Shown: piece by piece, positions 36,193 through 44,217 of the stretch | Layout: each line of letters opens with the position of its first letter | Numbering within the stretch: position 1 is the stretch's first letter | NCBI RefSeq assembly: GCF_002407065.1 | Contig: NZ_CP023564.1 | Coordinates: forward strand, 3,100,001-3,164,000 | Origin: Brachybacterium ginsengisoli | Lineage (GTDB): Bacteria > Actinomycetota > Actinomycetes > Actinomycetales > Dermabacteraceae | Direction: 5' to 3' | Length of the DNA stretch: 64,000 nt | Notes under the pieces: generated by a model | Told to the model about the DNA's origin: nothing | Databases searched by the model: none | Seen by the model: only the letters and a program-made list of their open reading frames with translations | Position numbers and translations under genes: made by a program

Positions 36193-37071
36193 TCAGGAGG
36201 AACGGGTCATGCGATGGATGACGGCGAGGGTGATCGCGGTGAGGACGGCCGGCACCATCACACCGAGCAGCACGAAGGCGGTCGCGGAGCCGATGTGGTC
36301 CGTCATCCAGCCGAAGTTCATGCCGAAGAAGCCGGTGGCGAGGGTGAGGGGCATGAAGATCGTCGCGACCAGGGTGAGGCGTTCGGAGACGAGGGTGTCC
36401 TGCTCGCCGAGGAGATCGCCGAGCATGGCGTAGAGCCGCGTGGCGGTGGACCGGTTCGCGGCGAACGCCGTCGCGGCGCGCCCCAGCATCGTCTGCTGAT
36501 CGGGGCCGAGCAGCTGGGCGAGCTCCTCGTCCGGGGCGAGCATCGACTGCTGCGCCGCCTGGGTCTCCTGGATGCGGAAGAGGAGGGCGCGCAGACGGGA
36601 GATGGTGCGGCGCTTCGGGGAGGAGGCGTAGCCCGTGGCGCGGTCCTCGAGCTCCTGGCACTCGTCGTCGATCTCGTCGAGCACCAGGTCGCAGCGCCGT
36701 GCCACGGCGAGCGCGATCGCGACGGCCGCGGGCCAGGTCCCCGCCCGATGCCCGGCGGCGGCCTTGTCGAGCCCGGCACGCACCAGCTCGAACCCGGCCT
36801 CGGGCGCGATGACCAGCAGGCCCTGCCCGGAGGAGCGGATCTGCACGAGATGCTGCTCGCGGTCCTCGCCGAGCGCCGCGAGCACGATGTCGGCCTGCTC
36901 GCCGTCGACCACGGCGTGCGGGCGGCGCGGCCGCGGCCGGTCGGGGTGCAGGTCCAGACCCATCTCGTCCGCGGCCCGCCGGGCGAGGTCGCTGTCCGCG
37001 GAGGTGGCGATCACGCAGGCCGGCGCGTCCCCGTGACGCTCCAGCGTCTCGACGGTCTCGATGACCTCCAT
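36193..37071 (-). CDS. CorA-family divalent metal transporter
   Basis: 292 aa. A cytoplasmic alpha/beta N-terminal domain and long helices (residues about 120-230) precede two C-terminal TM segments with the family-defining GMN at 250-252 (TGFFGMNFGWM). This is the signature of CorA/ZntB magnesium, cobalt or zinc channels. The ATG has GGAGAGGAG upstream. The extracellular loop differs from the usual MPE sequence (GWMTDHIG), so ion selectivity is uncertain. Confidence 0.9.
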   Translation of the reverse strand: MEVIETVETLERHGDAPACVIATSADSDLARRAADEMGLDLHPDRPRPRRPHAVVDGEQADIVLAALGEDREQHLVQIRSSGQGLLVIAPEAGFELVRAGLDKAAAGHRAGTWPAAVAIALAVARRCDLVLDEIDDECQELEDRATGYASSPKRRTISRLRALLFRIQETQAAQQSMLAPDEELAQLLGPDQQTMLGRAATAFAANRSTATRLYAMLGDLLGEQDTLVSERLTLVATIFMPLTLATGFFGMNFGWMTDHIGSATAFVLLGVMVPAVLTAITLAVIHRMTRSS

Positions 37072-37165
37072 CGTGCTCCTCTCCCCGCCGAGGTCGCGAC
37101 GCCCCGGGCTCTTGATGCATTCTCGCCGCCGGGAGGGTGGGAAGCGGGGAGGCGCGGGGTCCTGC

Positions 37166-37711
37166 TCAGACGCTGCGGCCCGCGGCGGAGGCGATGCCCA
37201 GCCAGGTGTGGCGGTTGTTCCACCAGCACCAGCCGAGCTTCGGGGCGTTCCTGCGCTCCTTCCCGTCGCGGCCCGTGCCGCCCGAGATCCACAGCGCCGG
37301 AGTACGGGAGTCGACGTGCCCCGATGCCTTCACGGCCCGGGAGCCGATGGTCATGAAGCAGTGGTTGCGCTCGATGACCTCGGGGTTCTGCAGAGCCCAG
37401 TGGAGCCCCTCGGTGAGCAGCAGCGGGGTGCGTCCACGGGCCGTGAGGGCCTCGAGGGCCTCCGCCGGGGAGTCGTTCTCGAACTCGTCCCCGCGCTCGG
37501 GAGCGTCCACGAGATACAGCGCCGCCTCCGGCAGCTCGACCCCCGCGGGGGCGAAGGAGTCCACGTCGGTCATGTCCTCCACGACGAAGCCGGGCTTCTC
37601 CGCGCGCCGCATCAGCGGGGCCAGGGCCGACGGCGGCGCGAGCGCCGGGTCGATCGCGAGCAGGGCGTCGGTGCGGTCGCTCCCCCACCGCGCGGCCGCC
37701 TCGTGCAGCAC
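37166..37711 (-). CDS. DUF5701 family protein, start uncertain
   Basis: 181 aa from GTG 37711, ending with RTPALWISGGTGRDGKERR and LGWCWWNNRHTWLGIASA, which I recognise as the DUF5701 signature. The frame stays plausible for 31 more codons upstream (LPPLADQALRLIDLGVPTTA) but has no ATG, GTG or TTG there. An AGGAG (37814-37810) sits 5 nt before an ATC at 37804, so initiation at ATC giving 212 aa is possible. Function unknown; cytosolic. Confidence 0.75.
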   Translation of the reverse strand: MLHEAAARWGSDRTDALLAIDPALAPPSALAPLMRRAEKPGFVVEDMTDVDSFAPAGVELPEAALYLVDAPERGDEFENDSPAEALEALTARGRTPLLLTEGLHWALQNPEVIERNHCFMTIGSRAVKASGHVDSRTPALWISGGTGRDGKERRNAPKLGWCWWNNRHTWLGIASAAGRSV

Positions 37712-37911
37712 CTCGGGGCGAAGTCCGGCGGTCGTGGGGACGCCGAGGTCGATGAGGCGCAGGGCCTGGTCGGCGAGCGGGGGCAGAGCGGTGGTGGCGG
37801 TGATGTCGTCTCCTCGAGGGGCGGGGCGCGGGCAGTCTGCAACGCCGAGCGCCGAGGGGTTGTTCCCGCGAGGCCGACGGGAAAGCCCTGGACGGCGCTC
37901 CCGCCGTCTGG

Positions 37912-37917
37912 CACTGT
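37912..37917 (+). promoter_or_regulatory. -10-like box of a probable leaderless transcript (phosphotransferase)
   Basis: CACTGT stands exactly 6 nt before ATG 37924, with no ribosome site between. It fits the nAnnnT form seen at the other SD-less genes of the window. Confidence 0.4.
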
Positions 37918-37923
37918 CACGGG

Positions 37924-38823
37924 ATGCTTTCCTCCCCCGCCCCGCGACCCTCGCTCGATGCGTCGCTGCGGGACTGGCTGCGGAAGAGCGTCGGCGAGGT
38001 CGAGCTGGTGCGCCCCCTCGTCGGCGGCATCACGGGCGAGATGCTGCAGCTGCGGCGCCGGGACGGCGGCGCCGATGTGGTGGTGCGTCGCTGGTCCACG
38101 ACGGGACGAGCGCACCCGGACCTGGTGCGTCGCGAGGTCGCGGGCCTCGCCGCCCTGGACGCGACCGACGTGCCCGCACCCACCTTGCTGGACGCCGACC
38201 CCGACGGCACCGAGAGCGGGTGCCCGACCACGCTGACCACCTTCCTGCCCGGTCGGGTCGAGCTCGCCCTGACGGACCTGCGCGGCACCGTGCGGGCGAT
38301 GGCCGCGATGCTCGCTCACCTCCACTCGCTGCCCGCGCCGCCGCTAGAGCCCTGCGTGCAGTGGGGGTCAGGGGGCGTGGACTGGCTCGAGGACGGGACC
38401 GACCAGGGCCTGCTCCGCGAGGTCCGCGAGCTCGCCGCCCGGCCCGCCGATCCCATGCTCGCCGTGCTCAGCCACGGCGACTACCAGCACTTCAACGTGC
38501 TGTGGCGCGACGGCGCGATCTCGGCGGTGGTGGACTGGCCCACCGCCGGCCTCGCGGACCGGGGCCTGGACGTGGGCCACTGCCGTCTGAACCTCGCCGT
38601 GCTGCACTCCGCCGAGGCCGCGATGTGGTTCCTCGAGGACTACGAGCAGCTGACCGGGGAGAGAGTCGACCCCGCCGCCGACATCCAGCGCCTGCTGGGC
38701 TTCGGACCGACCTGGCCCGAGTTCATCCCGCTGCAGGTCGCCGGACGCACCGCGGTCGACGGCCCGGGGATGGCCGGGCGGGTGCGCGAGACCCTCCTCG
38801 CCACGGTGCGCCGGGCGGGCTGA
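37924..38823 (+). CDS. APH-family phosphotransferase
   Basis: 299 aa small-molecule kinase. Catalytic loop LSHGDYQHFNVLW (H184, D186, N191) and metal-binding AVVDW (D204) are present, with VVVRRW in place of the usual VLK nucleotide lysine motif. No operon partner, so it may act on an antibiotic, amino alcohol or sugar; the sequence does not say. Not closely similar to the sugar-locus kinase at 4742. Confidence 0.85.
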   Translation: MLSSPAPRPSLDASLRDWLRKSVGEVELVRPLVGGITGEMLQLRRRDGGADVVVRRWSTTGRAHPDLVRREVAGLAALDATDVPAPTLLDADPDGTESGCPTTLTTFLPGRVELALTDLRGTVRAMAAMLAHLHSLPAPPLEPCVQWGSGGVDWLEDGTDQGLLREVRELAARPADPMLAVLSHGDYQHFNVLWRDGAISAVVDWPTAGLADRGLDVGHCRLNLAVLHSAEAAMWFLEDYEQLTGERVDPAADIQRLLGFGPTWPEFIPLQVAGRTAVDGPGMAGRVRETLLATVRRAG

Positions 38824-38851
38824 GCCCACGGCCCACCGGACCGGCCCTCCC

Positions 38852-39940
38852 TCACGCCGCCTGTCGACGACGCCGACGCGCCCCGCCGGCGAGCCCGCGC
38901 AGCACCCCCTCGGTGGTCCCCCAGTCCATGCACCTGTCGGTCACGGACTGTCCGCGCACGAGACCGTCGGGACCGACGGTCGCGTCGAGGCTCTGCGCGC
39001 CGGCGACCAGGTTGCTCTCGAGCATCACCCCGGCGATCGCCGGGCCGTCGGCCGCGATCTGGTCCGCGAGCATGGTCGCGACCTCGGCCTGGCGCACGTG
39101 GTCCTTGTTCGAGTTGCCGTGGCTGGCGTCGATGATCAGGCGCTGCGGGAGTCCGGCCGCCCTCAGCCGCTCGGCGGCGGCGCGCACCGGGCCGGGGCCC
39201 CAGTTCGGGCCGTCGGAGCCGCCGCGCAGGATGAGGTGGGCGTCCGGGTTGCCGGTGGTCTCGACGAGGTTCGCCCGTCCGTCTGCTCCGATCCCGAGGA
39301 AGGCCTGCGGGCTGGATGAGGCGGAGATCGCGTCCAGCGCCACCTGGATCCCGCCGTCGGTGCCGTTCTTGACCCCGATCGGCATCGACAGGCCCGAGGC
39401 GAGCTGGCGGTGGATCTGCGACTCCGCGGTGCGGGCCCCGATCGCGCCCCAGCTGATGAGGTCCGCGATGTACTGCGGGCTGATCGGCTCGAGGAACTCG
39501 GTCGCGCAGGCCAGGCCCAGCGCGGTCACCTCGCGCAGGAAGTCACGGGCACGGCGCAGGCCGGTGGCGATGTCATGGGAGCCGTTCAGGTGCGGGTCGT
39601 TGATCAGGCCCTTCCAGCCCACCGTGGTGCGCGGCTTCTCGAAGTAGGTGCGCATCACGAGCAGCAGGTCACCGGCGACCTCGTCCTGGATCCCGGCGAG
39701 GCGTCGGGCGTAGTCGAGCCCGGCCTCCGGATCGTGGATCGAGCAGGGGCCGACGACGACCAGCAGGCGATCGTCGGTGCCCTCGAGGACGGCGCGCACG
39801 GCCTGGCGGTGCTCGGCGATGCGGGCGGCGTCCTCCGGCTCCAGCGGCAGCTCGGCGAGCAGCTCCCCCGGGGTGGGCAGCGGCGTGTAGCGCGCGATGT
39901 GCTGATCGAGCGAGGGGGCGGGGGTGGCGAGTGCAGTCAT
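38852..39940 (-). CDS. 3-deoxy-7-phosphoheptulonate (DAHP) synthase, type I
   Basis: 362 aa, AroFGH-type. It condenses phosphoenolpyruvate and erythrose 4-phosphate in the first step of the shikimate pathway. Diagnostic motifs: VVVGPCSIHDPEAGLDYA, MRTYFEKPRTTVGWKGLIND, CATEFLEPISPQYIADL, GARTAESQIHR, IDASHGNSNKDH and ESNLVAG. AAGGACAGG precedes the ATG. The C-terminal Arg-rich tail (GGARRRRRQAA) is an extension. Expression is probably set by the upstream leader peptide and hairpin, and activity by aromatic amino-acid feedback as usual for the class. Confidence 0.97.
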   Translation of the reverse strand: MTALATPAPSLDQHIARYTPLPTPGELLAELPLEPEDAARIAEHRQAVRAVLEGTDDRLLVVVGPCSIHDPEAGLDYARRLAGIQDEVAGDLLLVMRTYFEKPRTTVGWKGLINDPHLNGSHDIATGLRRARDFLREVTALGLACATEFLEPISPQYIADLISWGAIGARTAESQIHRQLASGLSMPIGVKNGTDGGIQVALDAISASSSPQAFLGIGADGRANLVETTGNPDAHLILRGGSDGPNWGPGPVRAAAERLRAAGLPQRLIIDASHGNSNKDHVRQAEVATMLADQIAADGPAIAGVMLESNLVAGAQSLDATVGPDGLVRGQSVTDRCMDWGTTEGVLRGLAGGARRRRRQAA

Positions 39941-39996
39941 GGGTCCTGTCCTTCGACGGGGCGGACCCGATGCTCAGAGCCCGCCGGGAAATGGCG

Positions 39997-40022
39997 AAGG
40001 GCAGAGCGTGTGCTCTGCCCTT
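39997..40022 (-). terminator. Attenuator hairpin upstream of DAHP synthase
   Basis: AAGGGCAGAGC (39997-40007) and GCTCTGCCCTT (40012-40022) form a perfect 11-bp stem with a 4-nt loop in the untranslated leader. A competing 9-bp pairing joins the end of the leader-peptide coding region (40070-40078) with 40022-40030, touching the base of this stem. This is the expected geometry of translation-coupled attenuation. Confidence 0.75.
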
Positions 40023-40046
40023 GTCGGCTCTGGAGAGGTTGGGACG

Positions 40047-40106
40047 CTATACGGTCGCCGGCCCCTCCGGAGCCGACATCGCATAGGTAAACCAACGGTT
40101 CTGCAT
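40047..40106 (-). CDS. Aromatic amino-acid leader peptide (aro attenuator)
   Basis: A 19-codon open frame, MQNRWFTYAMSAPEGPATV, ends at TAG 25 nt before the terminator hairpin of the DAHP synthase gene. Trp-Phe-Thr-Tyr at residues 5-8 places codons for all three aromatic products next to each other, as expected of a sensor for aromatic amino-acid supply. A TGTACT -10 (40121-40116) lies 9 nt before the ATG and there is no ribosome site, so the mRNA is nearly leaderless. The role follows from classical trp/phe attenuation and is not proven here. Confidence 0.78.
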   Translation of the reverse strand: MQNRWFTYAMSAPEGPATV

Positions 40107-40234
40107 GCCGGAGAGAGTACACGGTGCGCGGCGGGGCGCAAGACGGCGCCCGGTGACCGGGACGGGATGGGGCGGGGCGGAGGCAGCCGGTGCCATGGCA
40201 TTCGCGGCGGGTCGAGCCTACGGTGGAGGCAGGT

Positions 40235-40257
40235 CCGCCGACGGGCCCCGTCGGCGG
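40235..40257 (+). promoter_or_regulatory. 5'-UTR hairpin upstream of aconitase
   Basis: CCGCCGACGG (40235-40244) and CCGTCGGCGG (40248-40257) form a 10-bp stem with a 3-nt loop, between a TACGGT -10 candidate (40219-40224) and the AGGAGG ribosome site of the aconitase gene. It could be an mRNA regulatory or stability element, or chance in GC-rich DNA. Confidence 0.4.
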
Positions 40258-40282
40258 TCCGCCCCGTGAGGAGGACGGATCC

Positions 40283-42226
40283 ATGCCGCGCAACGTCGCC
40301 CAGAAGCTGATCGCCGCTCATCTCGTGGAGGGCTCGCTGGACCCCGGGGCAGAGATCGGCCTCCGGGTCGACCAGACCCTCACCCAGGACGCCACCGGCA
40401 CCATGGTGATGCTCGAGCTCGAGGCGATGGGCCTGGACCGCGTCCGCACCGAGCTGTCGGTCCAGTACGTCGACCACAACCTGCTGCAGACCGACGAGAA
40501 GAACCCCGACGACCACCTGTTCCTGCAGTCCGCCGCCGAGCGCTTCGGGCTGTGGTTCTCCAAGGCCGGCAACGGCGTGTCCCATCCGGTGCACCAGGCG
40601 CACTTCGGCAGGCCCGGCGCGCTGCTGATCGGCTCGGACTCCCACACCTGCGCCGCCGGGGCGCTGGGGATGCTGGCGATCGGGGTGGGCGGCCTCGAGG
40701 TGGCGATGGCGATGGCCGGCCAGCCGCTGTATGTGACGCTGCCGGAGATCTGGGGCGTGGAGCTCACCGGGACGCTGCCGGACTGGGTCAGCGCGAAGGA
40801 CGTGGTGCTGGAGATGCTGCGCCGCCACGGCGTGAGCGGCGGGGTGGGCCGGATCATCGAGTACCACGGCCCGGGCCTCGCCCAGCTCGACGCCATGGAC
40901 CGTCACGTCATCGCCAACATGGGGGCCGAGCTGGGCGCGACTGCGACCGTCTTCCCGGCCGACGACGCCGCGCAGGACTATCTCACCGCCGTCGGCCGCG
41001 GCGAGGAGTTCGAGCGCTGGGAGGCCGACGAGGGCGCGAGCTACGACCTCGCGGAGCACATCGAGCTCTCCGCCCTCGAACCGCTCATCGCCCGGCCCTC
41101 CTCCCCCGGGAACGTGGTGCCGGTCGCCGAGGTCGCCGGGGAGGACGTGAGCCAGGTGGTGATCGGCTCCTCCGCGAACCCCGGGCTGCGGGACTTCGCG
41201 GTGGTGGCCGAGATCCTCGACGGCCGTCAGGCCTCGCCGCACGTGTCCGTGGACATCAACCCCACCTCGCGGGAGGTGCTCTCCGACCTCATCACCGGCG
41301 GCTGGCTCGGGGCGCTCGTGGGCTCGGGCGCCCGGATCCACCAGTCCGGCTGCATGGGCTGCATCGGGATGGGCCAGGCCCCCGCGAGCGGGCGGAACTC
41401 GCTGCGCACCATGCCCCGCAACTTCCCCGGCCGCTCCGGCACCGAGGAGGACGCGGTGTGGCTGTGCTCCCCGGAGACCGCGGCGGCCTCGGCGCTGACC
41501 GGGCGGATCACCGATCCGCGCACCCTCGAGGACAGCCACGACCTCCCCTGCCCGCGGCCCACGCTGCCGGAGCGGTACGCGCAGATCGGCGACATGCTGA
41601 TCCCGCCCCTGCCCGAGGCGGAGGCGCAGGAGGTGGAGCTGGTCAAGGGGCCGAACATCTCCTCCCTGCCGGACTTCCCTCCGGTCGAGGACCGGCTGGA
41701 GCTCCCGGTGCTGCTGGTCATGGGCGATGACGTCTCGACCGACGAGATCCTGCCGGCCGGCTCCCAGGTGCTGCCCCTCCGCTCGAACATCCCCCGCATC
41801 GCCGACTTCGCCTTCACCCGGGTCGACCCGGAGTACCCCGACCGCGCCCGGGCCGCCGAGGGCGGGCACGTGGTGGTGGCCGGGAGGAACTACGGCCAGG
41901 GCTCCTCGCGCGAGCACGCCGTGATCGCCCCGCGCCATCTCGGGCTGCAGGCGGTGATCGCGGTGAGCTTCGCGCGGATCCACTGGCAGAACCTCGCGAA
42001 CTTCGGGATCGTGCCGCTCGAGCTCGAGGACCCCTCCGACCTCGCCGCGATCTCGGTCGGGGACGAGGTGCGGCTCGACGGGGTGCATGCGGCGCTGCGC
42101 GACGGACGCACGCTGAGCGCGAGCATCGGCGGGCGCGAGGTCGCGCTGCGTCATCGTCTCTCCGCACGCCAGGTGGACATGGTGCTCGCCGGGGGCCGGA
42201 TCCCGCTGACTGCGCAGGAGGTGTGA
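40283..42226 (+). CDS. Aconitate hydratase, short (about 650 aa) type
   Basis: 647 aa [4Fe-4S] hydro-lyase. Cluster cysteines are C123 (SDSHTCAAG) and C357/C360 (SGCMGCIGMGQ); the swivel domain carries MGDDVSTDEILPAG and GRNYGQGSSREHA. The usual actinobacterial AcnA exceeds 900 aa, so this is the compact single-chain form also seen for homoaconitase-like and clostridial aconitases. The citrate-isocitrate step is most likely; a methylcitrate or homocitrate role cannot be excluded. The ATG follows AGGAGG; an upstream in-frame ATG at 40190 has none. Confidence 0.9.
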   Translation: MPRNVAQKLIAAHLVEGSLDPGAEIGLRVDQTLTQDATGTMVMLELEAMGLDRVRTELSVQYVDHNLLQTDEKNPDDHLFLQSAAERFGLWFSKAGNGVSHPVHQAHFGRPGALLIGSDSHTCAAGALGMLAIGVGGLEVAMAMAGQPLYVTLPEIWGVELTGTLPDWVSAKDVVLEMLRRHGVSGGVGRIIEYHGPGLAQLDAMDRHVIANMGAELGATATVFPADDAAQDYLTAVGRGEEFERWEADEGASYDLAEHIELSALEPLIARPSSPGNVVPVAEVAGEDVSQVVIGSSANPGLRDFAVVAEILDGRQASPHVSVDINPTSREVLSDLITGGWLGALVGSGARIHQSGCMGCIGMGQAPASGRNSLRTMPRNFPGRSGTEEDAVWLCSPETAAASALTGRITDPRTLEDSHDLPCPRPTLPERYAQIGDMLIPPLPEAEAQEVELVKGPNISSLPDFPPVEDRLELPVLLVMGDDVSTDEILPAGSQVLPLRSNIPRIADFAFTRVDPEYPDRARAAEGGHVVVAGRNYGQGSSREHAVIAPRHLGLQAVIAVSFARIHWQNLANFGIVPLELEDPSDLAAISVGDEVRLDGVHAALRDGRTLSASIGGREVALRHRLSARQVDMVLAGGRIPLTAQEV

Positions 42227-42397
42227 GCGCAGGAGGTGCGAGCGCGGGTCGCCGCCCGCTCACGCCCCCCGGATCGAGCCCGAGCCGGGCAGGGGCCGGG
42301 CGATCCGACCGGAAGGTCGGGGGCCTGCGGCAGGGCCGTCCTAGACTCGCCGCCACCGCACGTCACCCGTGCGGACACTCGACACAGGAGGTCTGCG

Positions 42398-42610
42398 ATG
42401 AGCACCGACGAGAAGTTCGAGAACGCGAAGGACAAGGTCAGCGGCCAGGCCAAGGAGGGCTTCGGCAAGGCGACCGGTGACAAGGAGACCGAGACCGAGG
42501 GCCAGGCCCAGCAGGGCAAGGCCGAGGCGAAGGACAAGCTCCAGGACGCCCGCGACTCCGTCAAGGGCGCGGCCGAGGGCATGTTCGGCGACAAGGACAA
42601 GCGCGCCTGA
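42398..42610 (+). CDS. CsbD-family stress protein
   Basis: 70 aa, highly charged and helical: KFENAKDKVSGQAKEGFGKA then TGDKETETEGQAQQGKAEA and KLQDARDSVKGAAEGMFG, the CsbD repeat pattern. It is a small general-stress protein of unknown biochemical function. AGGAGG lies 6 nt before the ATG; a TAGACT -10 candidate is at 42342-42347, and a CCGACC-GGAA-GGTCGG hairpin (42305-42320) upstream may end the aconitase transcript. Confidence 0.9.
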   Translation: MSTDEKFENAKDKVSGQAKEGFGKATGDKETETEGQAQQGKAEAKDKLQDARDSVKGAAEGMFGDKDKRA

Positions 42611-42750
42611 GCACGCCGGGACGCTGACCCGCGTCACTGACCGATGGCGGTCCCCGTCCGGGGCCGCCATCGGCGTCTGCGCACCGGGAGTGGCGGACAC
42701 GCCCGTCGGGGCGGAGGATGGCACCCCACCCTGATCGAGAGGATCCCGCC

Positions 42751-43395
42751 ATGTCCCAGCGCGTGCGCGTCCAGAACTTCGGCGTCTCCCGGGACGGCAT
42801 CGCCGCCGGCGAGGACCAGACCCCGGAACGTCCCTTCGGCCACGTCGACCCCGGCGAGCTGATGGGCTGGGCCTTCGGGACCGCGCACTTCCCCGGACGC
42901 GAGGACGGCGGAGGCAGCCGCGGGTTCGAGGACCGACTGACCCGAGACTTCACCCACGGCATCGGCGCCGAGATCATGGGTCGCCACAAGTTCGCCCCCG
43001 CGTCGGAGCCCTGGCCGGACGAGGCTTGGCAGGGCTGGTGGGGCGAGGAGCCGCCGTTCCGCACCCCGGTCTTCGTGCTGACCAGCTCGCCGCGCCCGCC
43101 GCTGGTCCTGGGCAAGACCACCTTCCACTTCCTCGACGCCACCCCCGCCGAGGCGCTCGAGAAGGCGAAGGCCGCGGCCGACGCGCTCGATGTGCGGATC
43201 GGCGGCGGCGTCACCACACTGCGCGCCTTCCTCGACGCGGACCTCGTCGACGAGATGCACGTGGCGATCGCGCCGGTCGAGTACGGGACCGGGCTGAGGC
43301 TGTGGGAGCGGCCGGAGGAGCTCGAGGACCGCTTCCACCTGGAGCGGATCACGGCCTCGAGCGGGGTGGAGCACTGCTTCTTCTGGCGGCGATGA
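42751..43395 (+). CDS. Dihydrofolate-reductase-fold (RibD C-terminal-like) reductase
   Basis: 214 aa of the RibD_C family: VQNFGVSRDGIAAG, FTHGIGAEIMGRHKFAP, PVFVLTSSPRPPL, VRIGGGVTTLRAFLDADLVDEMHVAIAPVEYGTG. These NADPH-binding proteins are widespread in actinobacteria and rarely true DHFR or RibD. The ATG at 42751 has AGAGG upstream. It is followed 37 nt later by an SDR gene in the same direction, so the two may be co-transcribed. Substrate unknown. Confidence 0.88.
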   Translation: MSQRVRVQNFGVSRDGIAAGEDQTPERPFGHVDPGELMGWAFGTAHFPGREDGGGSRGFEDRLTRDFTHGIGAEIMGRHKFAPASEPWPDEAWQGWWGEEPPFRTPVFVLTSSPRPPLVLGKTTFHFLDATPAEALEKAKAAADALDVRIGGGVTTLRAFLDADLVDEMHVAIAPVEYGTGLRLWERPEELEDRFHLERITASSGVEHCFFWRR

Positions 43396-43432
43396 GCGGC
43401 GCGGCGAGCACGATACGAGGAGAGGAGCGCCG

Positions 43433-44194
43433 ATGAGGGGTGCGCTGGTCACGGGAGCGTCGAGCGGGATCGGTCGGGCCACGGCGATCGCGCTGAGCAG
43501 GCGCGGCGAGACGGTGGCCGTGCATTACGGCCGGCGTCGTGAGGAGGCCGAGCGGACCCTCGCCGCCCTGCACGGCGAGGGGCACGTGCTGGTGGGCGGA
43601 GATCTCTCCGATCCGGCGACCGCGCAGCGGGTGGTCGAGGAGGCCGAGGCCGGGCTCGGGCAGCTCGACGTGCTCGTGAACAACGCCGGCATCGCGCCCG
43701 GCCCCGAGACCGATCACCAGGTGGACGAGGTCGACTACGTGACCTGGCAGCAGCGGGTGACCCGGATGCTCGAGGTGGATCTCGCGGCGCCCGCGAACCT
43801 CACCTACCTGGTGGCCCGCTCGCTGATCTCCCGCGGAGCGACGGGGGTGATCGTGAACGTCGGCTCCCGCGGCGCGTTCCGGGGCGAGCCGGGCGCTCCC
43901 GCCTATGCGGCGGCGAAGGCCGGGCTGCACGCCCTCGGCCAGTCGATGGCCGTGGCCCTGGCGCCGCACGGGATCGCGGTCGCCGCGGTCGCGCCAGGGT
44001 TCGTGGACACCCCGCGGCAGCTGGAGAAGCTGGACGGGCCGGCCGGTGACCGGCTGCGGGCCGAGAGCCCCTTCGGTCGCGTGGGCACGGCCGACGAGGT
44101 CGCCGCCGCGATCCTCTACCTCACCGCGCCCGAGGCGCAGTGGGCCTCGGGCACGATCCTGGACCTCAACGGCGCCTCCCACCTGCGCAGCTGA
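43433..44194 (+). CDS. Short-chain dehydrogenase/reductase
   Basis: 253 aa classical SDR: cofactor loop TGASSGIG (7-14), NNAG, catalytic S in VNVGSRGAF and YAAAK, and the C-terminal ASGTILDLNGASHL. An Arg-rich GRRREEAE after strand 2 favours NADPH. GAGGAGAGGAG precedes the ATG. It resembles 3-oxoacyl-ACP reductase-like enzymes; the substrate is unknown. Confidence 0.9.
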   Translation: MRGALVTGASSGIGRATAIALSRRGETVAVHYGRRREEAERTLAALHGEGHVLVGGDLSDPATAQRVVEEAEAGLGQLDVLVNNAGIAPGPETDHQVDEVDYVTWQQRVTRMLEVDLAAPANLTYLVARSLISRGATGVIVNVGSRGAFRGEPGAPAYAAAKAGLHALGQSMAVALAPHGIAVAAVAPGFVDTPRQLEKLDGPAGDRLRAESPFGRVGTADEVAAAILYLTAPEAQWASGTILDLNGASHLRS

Positions 44195-44217
44195 GCAGCG
44201 GGCCCGGGCCCGGAGGA

